This document shows, piece by piece, positions 24,740-35,599 of a stretch of 64,000 nt of DNA. Source of the stretch: Cornus controversa (lineage: Eukaryota; Streptophyta; Magnoliopsida; Cornales; Cornaceae); NCBI GenBank assembly GCA_026545225.1, contig CM048852.1, positions 15,274,146-15,338,145 of the forward strand, read 5' to 3'. Position 1 is the stretch's first letter; each line of letters begins with the position of its first letter. The translations under genes and the position numbers were made by a program. The notes below the pieces were generated by a model, which saw only the letters and a program-made list of their open reading frames with translations, ran no database searches and was not told the DNA's origin.

Positions 24740-26180
24740 AAAGTGAAAAAAATAACCCTACGGGGATACATCTCCAAAGAGGGCCTTAATGAAAAAGGTG
24801 GGATGGATAAATTCTGAGAACATTTTTAAAATAGCCCCACGTTGGCACAACCCACCGGGGATAAACCTCCAAGGAGGGCCTTTAATGAAAAAGACTAGAT
24901 GGATGAATTCCGAGAACATTGTTAAAATAGCCTTACATGGGCACAACCCTACGAGGATATCCCTCCAATGAGAGCCTTTAATGAAAAAGGCAGGATGGAT
25001 GAATTCTGAGAACATTGTTAAAATAGTCTTACGTGGGCACAACTCTACGGGGATATACCTCCAAAGAGGGATTTTAATGAAAAAGGCGGGATGGATGAAT
25101 TCCGAGAACATTGTTAAAATAGCCTTACATGGGCACAAACCTACGGGGATACCCCTCCAAGGAGAGCCTTTAATAAAAAAGGCAGGATGGATGAATTCTG
25201 AGAACATTGTTAAAATAGCCTTACGTGGGCACAACCCTACGGGGATACACCTCTAAGGAGGGCCTTTAATGAAAAATGTGGGATGGAAGAATTCCGAGAA
25301 CATTGTTAAAATAGCGTTACATGGGCACAACCTTACGGGGATACACCTCTAATGAGGGCCTTTAATGAAAAAGGCGGGATGGATGAATTTCGAGAACAAT
25401 GTTAAAATAGTCTTACGTGGGCACAACCCTACGGGGATACACCTCCAAGGAGGGCCTTTAATAAAAAAGACGAAATGGATAAATTCTGAAAATATTGTTA
25501 AAATAGTCTTACATGGGCACAACCCTACGGGGATACACCTCTAAGGAGGGCCTTTAATGAAAATGGGGGGATGGATGAATTCTGAAAATATTGTTAAAAT
25601 AGCGTTACATGGGCACAACCCTATGGGGATATACCTCCAAGGAGGGCTTTTAATAAAAAATGCGGAATGGATGAATTTCGAGAACATTGTTGAAATAGTC
25701 TTACGTGGGCACAACCCTACGGGGATACACCTCCAATGAGGGCCTTTAATGAAAAAAGTGGGATGGATGGCTTCTGAGAACATTCTTATAATATCCTTAC
25801 AAGGGTACGACCTTATAGGGATACACTTCCAAGGAGAGCCTTTAATGAAAAATGCGGGATGAATGAATTCCGAGAACATTATTAAAATATCCTTACGTGG
25901 GCACAACACTACGGGGATACACCTCCAAGGAGGGCTTTTAATGAAAAAGGTAGAATAGATGAATTTCGAAAACATTATTAAAATAGCCTTACGTGGGCAC
26001 AACCTTACAAGGATACACCTTCGAGGAAGGCCTTTAATAAAAAAGGTGGGATGGATGAATTCTGAGAATATTGTTAAAATAGCCTTATGTGGGAACAACC
26101 CTATGGAGATACACCTCTAAGGAGGGCCTTTAACGAAAAAGGCAGCATGGATGAATTCCGAGAACATTATTAAAATAGCC
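24740..26180 (+). repeat. 96-bp tandem repeat array, about 15 copies
   Basis: The monomer carries GGGCACAACCCTACGGGGAT, a stretch like ACCTCCAAGGAGGGCCTTTA, then GGATGGATGAATTCCGAGAA. GGGCACAAC recurs at about 24940, 25036, 25132 and 25228, an exact 96-base step. Copies differ by roughly 5-15%. Because 96 is divisible by three, long open frames appear on both strands; these are most likely by-products. Confidence 0.92.
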
Positions 26181-26395
26181 CTACGGGGGCATAGCCTAAT
26201 GGGGACAGCACAGTCCTACTGGGATAACACAACCCTACGGGGGTACAACCTTATGGGGACATAGCCCTACGGGCACAACATAGTCTAATGGAGGCATAGC
26301 CCTAGGGGGACAGCACAGCCCTACGGGGATAGCCAAGTCCTACAGGGGCATAGCCCTACGGGGACAGCACAACCCTAAGGGGATACACCCTACAT
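26180..26395 (+). repeat. Short degenerate repeats derived from the 96-bp monomer
   Basis: Repeated CCTACGGGGACAGCACAGCC-like units continue the CCCTACGGGG part of the 96-bp monomer in a shorter, irregular period. Confidence 0.75.
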
Positions 26396-26995
26396 GTGCG
26401 GCCAAAGTAGGGCGTGTCCAAGGATATGCCATGCCCACGGCCGCGTAGGCCAAAGTTGAGCCCGTTAACGCATAGGGTGCAGCTAAGGCCATGCCAGGTG
26501 CGTGGCCAAAGTCGCGTCGGGAGCGTGGCCAACGCGCACGGCCAAGTTTGCATGCCAGGCATGTGGCCCATGCACGCGGCCAGGGCCTAGCGCCGCCAAA
26601 TTCGTGCTGGGAAGGTCCCCCACGTGCGCAGCCAAGGCCATGCCACGCGCCAAGGGCGTGGCCCATGCGCTCAACCAGGGCCGCGCAGGGCGTGTTGCCC
26701 ATGCGCGCGGCCAAGGTTGCGCGCTAGACATATGGCCCACACTCACGGCCAGGGCCTAGCACTACCAAAGCAGTATCGGGTGTGCTACCCACAAGCGCGG
26801 CCAGGTCCACACCGGGCGCGTGGCCTACGTGTATGGCCAAGGCCGCGTTGGGTGCGTGGCCCACGCGCACGGCCAAGGCCACACCATGTGTGCTGCCAAG
26901 GCCGCGTTGGGTGTGTGACCCACATGTGCAGCAAGGGCCTCCTTAGACTGGGCAAAGCCAAGCCATGCGTGCAGCCAAGGCCCCACCACGCGCAT
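26395..26995 (+). repeat. GC-rich 36-bp repeat block
   Basis: A roughly 36-bp unit built on GCGTGGCCCACGCGCACGGC and CAAGGCCGCGTTGGGT repeats irregularly. It is very rich in G, C and CpG, in sharp contrast with the AT-rich surroundings. The unit resumes as CGCGTGGCCTGTG after the nested solo LTR. Open frames here are alanine-, arginine- and proline-rich shadows. Confidence 0.85.
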
Positions 26996-28171
26996 TGATA
27001 AGTGCACAAAACTTGCTATTTTTATATCCTAAAATAAGTTTTTAATTCATCTTTTATTTTATTTAAAGGTTCTTATCTTTGCATTTTATGTTTTATAGGG
27101 GTTGATTTCCAAATAAGAAGAAAAGCAACAAAAGAGGGCTAAAAAGGATATATATAACCAAAGATGAACATAAGAAGAATTGTAGGAGAGATGGTATTCT
27201 GTGCAATCTACTTCACAAGAGGCTCAAGTTCAAAACTTTGCCAAATATTTTGTACACGGCCACGTCTGCAGTCCAGAATTGAAATTAAAGATATGGAAAT
27301 CAAATTTTAGATATTCAAATTCAAAATTTTGTATTTAAAATTTTTGTTTTTGAATTGGGTATTTCAAATTTGTATTTTGAATTTTGTATTTTAAATTTTT
27401 CCCACCTAAACCATTCCCCTCTAACTCTATAAATAGGGGGTCTTAGGGGATGGTGAAGGGAGTTAGAAATTGTAGAAAAAAAATAAAGTGTAGTTGTAAA
27501 TATTTTTTTTGTATTCATTTTCTTTTCTTATAAACACACCTCTCAAGGGAGTGATGAAGCCACTATGATGAAATATAAGTAAGTTCTTTTATTTTCTTTT
27601 CTAATTTTTCCTCCCAAGAGCATTCTTTTATTCTTCTATTCTGGATTTTTATTTTCTAAAATTAGAGGGAGGATTCTTCGTGTTTGCCAAATAATGGTAA
27701 TTCGAAGAATGCCTACCTCTATTTACTTAGCCAATGTGCATCAGATTAAGTAAAGGAATGTCTCTCTTATATATAATCAAGTCATTCTTTTTTATTCCAT
27801 ATTTTCCTTCATCTTTCCAAGTTCTAATTGGATTGGTGAAATGTATTGATTATTGGAGAAGAAACTAGATAAGAATATTAAAAAAATTATTTATGTGGAT
27901 TCATGGTGGTGGATTCCCTTTCCTTGAGATTTATTTTATTATTATAGTTTTATTTATTTATTATAATTCTGAAATAAAAAATGTTTTAAAAAAAAAAAAA
28001 TTTCATTCCATAAATTAGTGTGTGAATTTGAGCTCATTCGAAATCTCGCTTGAGAGTGGTTCGACCCTGCTTACTGCTATACAGTTTTTAGTAAAGTTTT
28101 TGCAGGTTTTATTATTTTTTGTACGAAGTGTAGAAAAGCAACGACAAACATTCAATAATCTACACTCGTCA
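26996..28171 (+). mobile_element. Solo LTR nested in the GC-rich repeat block
   Basis: This 1176-bp sequence starts TGATAAGTGCACAAAAC and ends CTACACTCGTCA. It is flanked by CGCAT on the left and CGCGT on the right, a near-perfect 5-bp duplication. It holds a TATA box (TATAAATAGGGGG, about 27429) and Athila-like LTR end wording (GTGGTTCGACCCTGCTTAC). No internal region is present, which is typical of LTR-LTR recombination. Confidence 0.82.
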
Positions 28172-28303
28172 CGCGTGGCCTGTGTTTAAGTCCGGGCCAG
28201 CCAAAAAAAAAAGCTGGGTAGGCTGGTGGTTCAAGTATCCGTTTAAACACTTACTGAAGTGTTATTAATGTCCGACAATCGACCCTCATAAACAGGGGGC
28301 ATC

Positions 28304-28669
28304 TGATAGGGTGTTTGACTCCTAATATGAAATGTATGATGTGGGAGGATAGTGGTAAGGTGACATGGAAAAGAAGAATGCTTTGACCAAGACTGGTTAT
28401 CTGCAAGTGGGAAAGGAAAACTGAAGAGACAGGATTCTACTAGGACACGTTCTCACTTGGTCACTATAAATACAGGACGGTCCATATACTAATGTACGCA
28501 ATTAATACCCTCTGAGTTCCTTTACAGCTTTTAAAGCCCTTTCAATTTTTGACTTGATCGTCGGAGCGTAGTCGGCCGGCACTGCACCGGTGCCCTTTCA
28601 ATTACACTTCTCTTGTCCTTTTTTACAAGTTGGCGTTTGACCAGTGAAGGGTGGATTTTTGCTTCATCA
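28304..28669 (+). repeat. 3' LTR of the Tat-type element
   Basis: The LTR starts TGATAGGGTGTTTGACTC after a polypurine-like tract and ends TTTTTGCTTCATCA, about 366 bp. TATAAATA lies at about 28466. It resembles the sequence at 44160-44501 (shared ACTAGGACACGTTC, CGCAATTAATACCCTCTGA, GCACCGGTGCCCTTTCAATT... in parts). Confidence 0.8.
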
Positions 28670-30301
28670 GTAACTATGTTAGATTATGATAACTATATTC
28701 AATTGTGCCTTAGACCAGAATAGATTATTCCTCTAAAAATTCACGAATATAACTGGATTGATGGACATTTTTTTTTACAATTCACACGGTATTAAATTGT
28801 AAATTGCAGTGAGTATATTGCTTCAGAGTGAGTTTAATCAACACACACACTCTCTCTCTATAAATATATACTCTCTCTCTCTCTCTCTTCCTCTATTTCT
28901 AAATATATATACATATACATACATATATACATATGTAAGTAACTCTAACTAACACTCTCCGTAGCTCAACAATCATGAAAGCCATAAAGTGATGTCTGAA
29001 AGCTGAAGGATTTGTAAACCCTAGTTCTCAGATAATGGAGAATGTGGTTGTAGGAGTGAGAAATTTTTATATACCATGGGGATTCCATGTATTGGGGGAA
29101 TCCCACCACTAATAAAATTCTACCTTTTATGATTTCCTATAATAATAGAAAATTGAGTTTTATCATTGGTGAGATTCCTACATTTAAGGAATCATTGGGG
29201 TACTTGTAGGAGTGTTGTGTGATAGTCGCCTCGTTAGTCCCTACGGGCCCAATTTATGGGCCGACGCCATTGTTGCGACCTTAATTCTTACACTCTCTTC
29301 AAGTTATATATATGTATATACACAAACACATCAACACACAATCAAAAACTCAGAATATATATTCTTGTTCATATATACTCGATATATATACATATCAAGT
29401 TCCAGAATTCGATGTGAATGATGAATTGAATCAAGAAACATTATAAAACGTATTGCCTTCACCTATAATTACAATTAACGTCTCCCATGAATCAATATAT
29501 ATAGGACAACGAGCAGAGTCATGTTGTTATGGGAAGGGAAAAAAATTTAACAAAGAGAGATAGAGAAAGAGAGGAGAGAGAAAGGAGGGAGAGAATGGGG
29601 CAATTATGTCATTTTTAGATTATGATATTTTTATAATAAAATCCATTTAAATAATCATGGGCAATCAAGACAAAGTTTGTAACGAAATTTTACAAAGTTG
29701 TAACCGACTGAAATTTCATCAAACCTCAAGGGTGTCAATGATAGTTATCTAAAAACTTATTATTAGATTAGTTACAACTTTTTTTTATTTCAAACTCACA
29801 CACCCACTTCGCTTCTTTGAAAATTTGAATTCTCAATTTTTCTCTTTTAAAGATGAGAAAATACCACTAAAGTACAACTCTTCGAGGTGGTGCTAATAAC
29901 TTTCACTATTCTCCTTTTTTCTTGGATCAATAGCCCATCACCCCCACATTCCAGCAATTACACAAATGTCCCTCACAGTGAAAAGTTACCAAAATACCCC
30001 TAGGCCCCGTAGAAAAAATTTGTTGTGATGATTGAAATATCCCTACATGAAAAATTACCAAAGAACCTTCAAGCCTTAAAAAATACCATCAGGACAATTT
30101 TATCCTTATCGTACATGTGAAAAAAAATATTGAAATGCCATTCTATACACCTTTACCAAATGAGACACAACCATGAGTCAAAGTAGATTGACAAATCAAG
30201 GGTTGTGTCTCTCTATCTCACTATTGAGAAATTATTAGGTACCTCGGCATACTGGCATTTTAATATTCTCATCCATCAAACACTCAATGGGGATATTATA
30301 T
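28670..30301. other. AT-rich intergenic sequence, no gene seen
   Basis: It contains (CT)n and (AT)n microsatellites near 28850-28930, a (GA)-rich stretch near 29556-29600 and a foldback element at 29059-29203. Nothing coding is supported. Confidence 0.7.
29059..29203. mobile_element. Foldback MITE-like element, 145 bp
   Basis: The two ends are imperfect inverted repeats (GGGGAATCCCACCACTAATA against the complement of TATCATTGGTGAGATTCC). The element is flanked by the 11-base direct repeat TTGTAGGAGTG at 29048-29058 and 29204-29214. The length of the flanking repeat suggests Mutator-like mobilisation. Confidence 0.6.
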
Positions 30302-31074
30302 TGTAATACCCCGTAATTTTGAGGTTATGTAGTTTTAATTTAGGTTTTTCTATTTTTTCTAAATTGTTGATTGAGTGTTTTAAAATTAAATGTTTTACTT
30401 GTTTAAATTGTTATTTAATGTTTTAAATGCTAAATGTTTTAGATTATTTTATTTTATATTTTTTAGGTTGGACCATACTTTTGTATTCTCTGTTATATAT
30501 TTTTTTATTTTAATTCTTTTTCGAATTGGGCAGAGGAGAGTTTGGGTTGGATTATTGAGTTCGAAGTATAATTATTTATGTATTAGATTAAGGGTATATT
30601 TTATTATGGGCTAAGTGTATATTTATTATTATTATTATTATTATTATTTATTTTTAGTGTTTTATGAAAATTTCTAAGACAAATAAAAAAAGTAAAAAGG
30701 GAATAGGGTTACGCATAGAGAGACATTCCAAGGGAGAGAGAGAAGAGAAGAGAGAAAGATAGAGAGAGGGAGAGGCTGCCGAGAAGGGTGGTGGCTGTTG
30801 GGCAGCCATGATGGCTTCCTTGGGTTGCCGAAGGTTGCTCTTGGTGGCGGCTGGCCGAGAGATAAAGGCTGAGGCATGGGTGAGTCACGGTGAGGGTTGA
30901 TATTAATACTATCATGGAGAGGTTGGTGTTGTGTGCCAAAGCTTGGGGGTTTGTTTGATTCGGTAATGGGTCTTCCATGGGGGCTGCACGGCCTACATGG
31001 GAAGATGATGGCTTGATTGATTAGGTTGGGCATGGTGGCAGCCGCATGGTGGTGGCTGTTGTTCCGGCAGTGGT

Positions 31075-31123
<49 letters not shown>

Positions 31124-32639
31124 CCCACAGTTCATTTTTGGCTTAATTTTTTTTTTTATCATTTAAGAATGGACGAAGGAGTGATCAATAAGAATGAACT
31201 TGATCTTGATTTCCAAGCAAATGGTACAACAATGGAGTTGGGCCAGTTGGTGGGTTCTTGGTGAGGAATGTTTTGGGCTGCCAAGTGCATGGGCTGAAAG
31301 TTGGTTCCATGGCAGCTTGGTTTTGAATTGGGTGTATCAATAATATGGGATGAATTTGATGTTTCATTTGGGCCTCATGAAATTGTATAGAATGGATAGG
31401 ATTCTGAATTTGGGCTAGCTTCATTTACTCATGGGGTTGTTTGTTTACAAAAAAACTGGACTTGCCTAATTAAATTGGGCCAAAGTTTAAATTGGACTTG
31501 TAGTAAATAAATTGGCTAGCGGGTTAAGGTACATGGGTTTGGTGATTTGGACTGGGCCGGAATTTAATTTAGGCCCAGTACCATTTAAAATGTGATAAAT
31601 GATGGGCTTTGACATTGGATTGGGCAGAAATCATTGGGTTGCTACAAGAACGTCTATATGGCAATAAACAGTACGAGCTTCCGGATATAAACTCGAGGCA
31701 AGTTGATACTTGCTCTTTTCTCCTATTCATGTATATTTAATTTACGTATGATTATATATCTGTGCATACGTGATTGACTGGATATAAAATTTATATATAT
31801 AAATTTAATGTGTCTGTATTTATTAAATACATACTTGTAAACATGCATATATATATATATAGGTGATTATGAACATGTCGATTTAAATTGTTTCTTTTAA
31901 ACTTATGTATGACAATTTTTATGTGGAATGTGAATGTTAAGTATAATTGTGCTGTGATTTATTTCGTGGTTGTTGATGGTTCAGTGCTTTTATTGTGTTA
32001 TTTTATGTGCACAATTGGTTGATGTGTATGTGTGTACTTATTAATATTTTCTGCAATAAAAAGTGTACTTGTTGATAAATTGATGCATTTAATTTGTGAC
32101 ATTATATGTGTACGAATTGTACGTGTTTATTTGTACTTGATGGGATGTTTTTGTGCATTTAAATTTATTTAAATGTTAAATGTTTTATGATTAAATTATA
32201 ATATTTGATTGTATTACTTATTTAAATATAAATTAAATTATTTTGAGATTATGACAGAAAAGTCAACTTGCTGCTACAATGAAAGATTGTTCAGCATATC
32301 CTTGTTGAGCTTTGAGCTCACCCCCTCCTAGACTTTGCAGGTTAGGACGCTGACACGAGGACAATTACTGGACTTTGTAGTACCGGTTGAAGAGACAATG
32401 GTTGAACCATTACAATTTATTTTGGTTTATTAGATATTTATTTTCTGCTCAATGTAGGAAATAGATTATTTTATGTGAAAATTTGTAAGGAAGAATTGTA
32501 TTTAACATTTTCTTCCGATGAAATAAGTTGTACAAGACTTATGTATTTAAGGGATTGTTTGGAGACTTTATATTTCTCTTTCTTTTATTTTTATTTGTTT
32601 TTCATATCTCAGATTTTCAAAAAAATCTTGGGTATGACA
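30302..32639 (+). repeat. Large LTR (2338 bp), Tekay/Del chromovirus type
   Basis: It starts TGTAATACCCCGTAATTTTG, ends GGGTATGACA, and is followed at once by a tRNA-iMet primer site. It includes a 45-base (AT)n run near 31077-31120 and a (TTA)n run near 30624-30650. Its last third resembles the sequence at 44520-45491. No RT or integrase of this element is seen downstream. Confidence 0.75.
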
Positions 32640-32640
32640 A

Positions 32641-32654
32641 TTGGTATAAGAGCT
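32641..32654 (+). other. Primer binding site, tRNA-iMet type
   Basis: TTGGTATAAGAGCT differs by one base from the common plant primer site TTGGTATCAGAGC(C/T), directly after the LTR end. Confidence 0.8.
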
Positions 32655-33060
32655 TTAGGTTCGAACACCCTAGGACTACGGGTTAGGACCTAATGACGCG
32701 TTAGGTTAGAACTTAGGTTTGAAAACCTTAGGATGGCGGGTTAGGATCCAAACACGCGTTAAGTTTGGAATTGTGGGTTTAAGTATAAGACCTTGTCGGG
32801 GAATCAGATTTTCTTTTGTAGAGATAAACAAGTTGTTTGTTGTATTGTCTGCTGCGATTTTTTATAATTATGATTTAATGTTATTTTGGATATAGAGTTA
32901 TATATATTTTCTCTATTTAAAAGTAATATGGAGACACGTCATGATTGTTAGGGGCCATGTTAGGATTGACAATACCTATTAAGGTATCTAAAGTTAAATG
33001 AGTTATGTAAGAATTGCTAGGGGGCATGTAAGGTTTTTGCATTTTGGCACTAAGGAAATG
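32655..33060 (+). other. 5' untranslated part of the Tekay-type element
   Basis: A twice-repeated phrase (GGTTAGGACCTAATGACGCGTTA and a variant) and AT-rich sequence follow the primer site. No gag is recognisable before the LINE sequence begins. Confidence 0.5.
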
Positions 33061-33137
33061 TAAGTGGAATTGGCCTCATTCAAGAGTTTACTATTAGTAA
33101 AGAATTAAGTGGAATTGGCCTCATTCAAGAGTTTACT
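33061..33137. repeat. Two 32-bp direct repeats at the edge of the LINE
   Basis: The repeat is identical at 33061-33092 and 33106-33137, with 13 bases between. It starts TAAGTGGAATTGGCCTCATT. LINE reverse-transcriptase sequence starts right after the second copy. Confidence 0.9.
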
Positions 33138-35148
33138 TGGTAACAAATCTACCATAAATGGACTAGGTTTGCTGAAAAAAAGGGGATTATACCCATCTGG
33201 TCTAGGAGCTTTATCCTTGTTAAGGGAGAACACACAACTTTAGATTTCATGGGTAGATGAGATGGCATCAAGTAATTGGTATAGATGTGAGGGAACTGAT
33301 TTGGTGAAAAATGGAGAGATGGTTGTGATGTTATGAGGGATGTGAGAGGTGCTACCAAGTAAGTATTTAAAATGCTCTAGAATTTCATGTTTTATTTTTG
33401 CCTCACCAACATAAGTTGCCTAGAACTGGAAATGATACTAACAATCATTTTCCTATTTTCCCTTAAGGTAAGAGACTTGTGGAAATATGAAGAGTTGTAA
33501 TAACCCAGCTTAGCCATATCATACGAGATTTCTGCTTTAACATGTTTTCTTAAGCCTTTGCCAAGCTAGTGTACTCAAGGATCAGGGTTTTCTCTGTTAA
33601 CCTGAGAATGGAGTCTATTGGAGTAATATCCAAGTCATGTTGACATGAGTTAAGCTTCATTTTAATTACCTGGAGCTTTGAAGCAATATTATTGAAGTCT
33701 TTCTTGCAATTGGATCTGAGAAGATGTTTCAGGAGCTTCAGTTTCCAGACTACTTGGAATATAGAGGTTCCATTGATGTATGTACACTATGCCCTATTGA
33801 CAGAAGGAAAGAACATAGGATGAGAGCACCAAGTATTAAAGAATCTAAAAGGAATGCATCTGTTGGGGATGTTTGTTGTAAAAGTAACAAGAATTGGATT
33901 GTGATCCGAGATGCCTGGGGGAAGAAATTTGCATTCAAAAATGGGAAAAGAGGTGTTCTATTTGCAGCTGACCAAAGCTTTGTCAATATTCCTCGAGATT
34001 CATGCATCACCTAAATTTTTATTATTCCATTTATAAAAGATGCCACAGAATTCTAAGTCTTCAAGCTCTAAAGATTAAATACATTCTCTAAATTCTAAGA
34101 TGGCAGGGGACCATCTCAGGAGCCTCTAAATCTTTCACCAGCATTAGATATAGCATTAAAGTCACCCATAATGAGTCAGGGCGAGAAGAGGTGTAATACC
34201 CCGCTCCAACACATGGTATGATATTGTCCACTTTGGGCCTAAGCCCGCACGGTTTTGCTCTTAGGTTTTACCCCAAAAGGCCTCACACCATTTGAAGAGA
34301 ACATATTACATATAAGCACATCCCCTTTTCCACACCCAGGCGATGTGGGATTGAGCACCCTGTACCATGTCAGTGTGGTAGCTCAGTCCAGTGTCTGTCT
34401 TCGCACCCGCCCACTCACACCCGTCACAAGGGTTACTACAATCCACCCCCCTACGAGGCCCGACGTCCTCGTCGGCACACTTCCGGCTGGGTCAGGCTTT
34501 GATACCAACTGTAATACCCCGCTCCAACACATGGTATGATATTGTCCGCTTTGGGCCTGAGCCCGCAAGGTTTTGCTCTTGGGTTTTACCCCAAAAGGCC
34601 TTATACCATTTGAAGAGAACATATTACATATAAGCACATCCCCTTTTTCACACCCAAGCGATGTGGGATTGAGCACCCTGTACCCTGTCAGTGTGGTAGC
34701 TCAGTCCAGTGTCTGTCTTTGCACCCGCCCACTCACACCCGTCCACAAGGGTTACTACAAGAGGGATGAGTGGTGTGAAATAACTTGCCAAAGGGTTTAT
34801 ATTTCAATGGCAATGTTAAAGCTATAAACAAAGGAGGCAAAGAAATTGATGTTTTTATGACTAGTGAGAGAAATGGAGTAATAGATAAATTGTTTGCTAT
34901 CTATTAGAATAATGAGTTTTATTATGCTGGGTTCCACATAATTCAGATTTTGCCAAGTTGAGAAAATTTGTAGTTGTGTGTGATAGGCCAATGAGTAACA
35001 ATGTTTTTATAGATGGATTCCATGTTACTAGGTGAGACTCTAGTTTTAATGATATAAACTATATCAATGCGTGAATCAAAGATTAGTTTCCTAACCTCAA
35101 GCTGTTTAAAGGGACTGTAAAGCCCTTTTATGTTCCAAGCTAAGATGG
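33138..35148 (-). pseudogene. LINE ORF2 remnant: endonuclease and start of reverse transcriptase
   Basis: The endonuclease begins at about 35148 (ILAWNIKGLYSPFKQLEVR). The metal-binding motif MGDFNAISNAGERFRG is at about 34180-34135 and ISDHNPILV near 33900. The RT begins at about 33370 and ends at 33138 after DKAPRPDGYNPLFF. Missing: RT palm motifs and everything C-terminal. The frame contains several stops (for example the one in DAISSTHEI*SCVFSL near 33240). Confidence 0.85.
34192..34759 (-). mobile_element. Complete TRIM (miniature LTR retroelement) inside the LINE
   Basis: Two LTRs of about 249-250 bp (34192-34440 and 34510-34759) enclose 69 bases. On the minus strand the LTRs run TGTAGTAACC...GGGGTATTACA. 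The internal part begins with a tRNA-iMet primer site (TTGGTATCAAAGCC, 34495-34508) and ends with a polypurine tract (GTAGGGGGGTGGAT, 34441-34454). AGAGG flanks both sides (34187-34191 and 34760-34764), a perfect 5-bp target duplication. The LTRs differ at about ten sites (about 4%), very roughly 1.5-3 million years. Structurally whole, with no coding capacity, as is normal for TRIMs. Confidence 0.93.
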
Positions 35149-35599
35149 AAATGACTGATGGTGAGGGGTGAAAGACTCTCTGAAATACCTGGAACCCTTA
35201 TCAGAGTCAGTAGGTATCAAACATGGACTGCAACTCTTACTACTTCTAGCCAATTTCTTTATGCTTTTGATAGTTAACAATGGAGAATCTGCAGGTGGAT
35301 CAGTAGGGATTGTTTCGCATATATCAGCAACATGATCACTACCAACATTAGGGGGAAGCATTGTGGGAGTAACAGTAAAGGCTACAATCCTTTTGTCAAG
35401 CTCACAATAGCCAGCCACATCAACAAGAATAGTCCCATTGTCAAGAGGAAGTTCGCTGGAAGCAAATAGGTAGGTATTTCTAAAATGCTCAATTCTATCA
35501 TAGTGTGCTAAGTGGTTGCTAATCTTAACAGGGAATTGCTCTGTAGAGGTAACCAATAAGCCTGGAAGGATATCCATTTCATGGTTAGAAATAGAATGA

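Larger units (their letters stand above)
24411..28669 (+). mobile_element. 3' end of a Tat-type element: pol end, tandem repeats, 3' LTR
   Basis: The pol C-terminus is recognisable at about 24500-24558 by the signature HPWNAEHLRK, typical of plant Ty3/gypsy pol ends. A long tandem-repeat region, a polypurine-like tract (ACAGGGGGCATC near 28292-28303) and an LTR at 28304-28669 follow. Tandem repeats between pol and the 3' LTR are known for Tat-lineage elements such as Ogre. A solo LTR is nested at 26996-28171. This piece is on the opposite strand to remnant B. Confidence 0.75.

Noticed and set aside
24758-26098. Long open frames on both strands in 24758-26098 as repeat proteins
   Set aside because: They follow from a 96-bp repeat whose length is a multiple of three. 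There is no independent start signal or codon bias.
26340-27009. Alanine/arginine/proline-rich frames as genes
   Set aside because: All come from the GC-rich 36-bp repeat and overlap in several frames.
33724-34014. Plus-strand 96-codon frame as a gene
   Set aside because: It is the antisense of the LINE endonuclease region.
34192-34759. Cassandra-type TRIM with 5S rRNA promoter
   Set aside because: I saw no 5S-like A or C box sequence in the LTRs.
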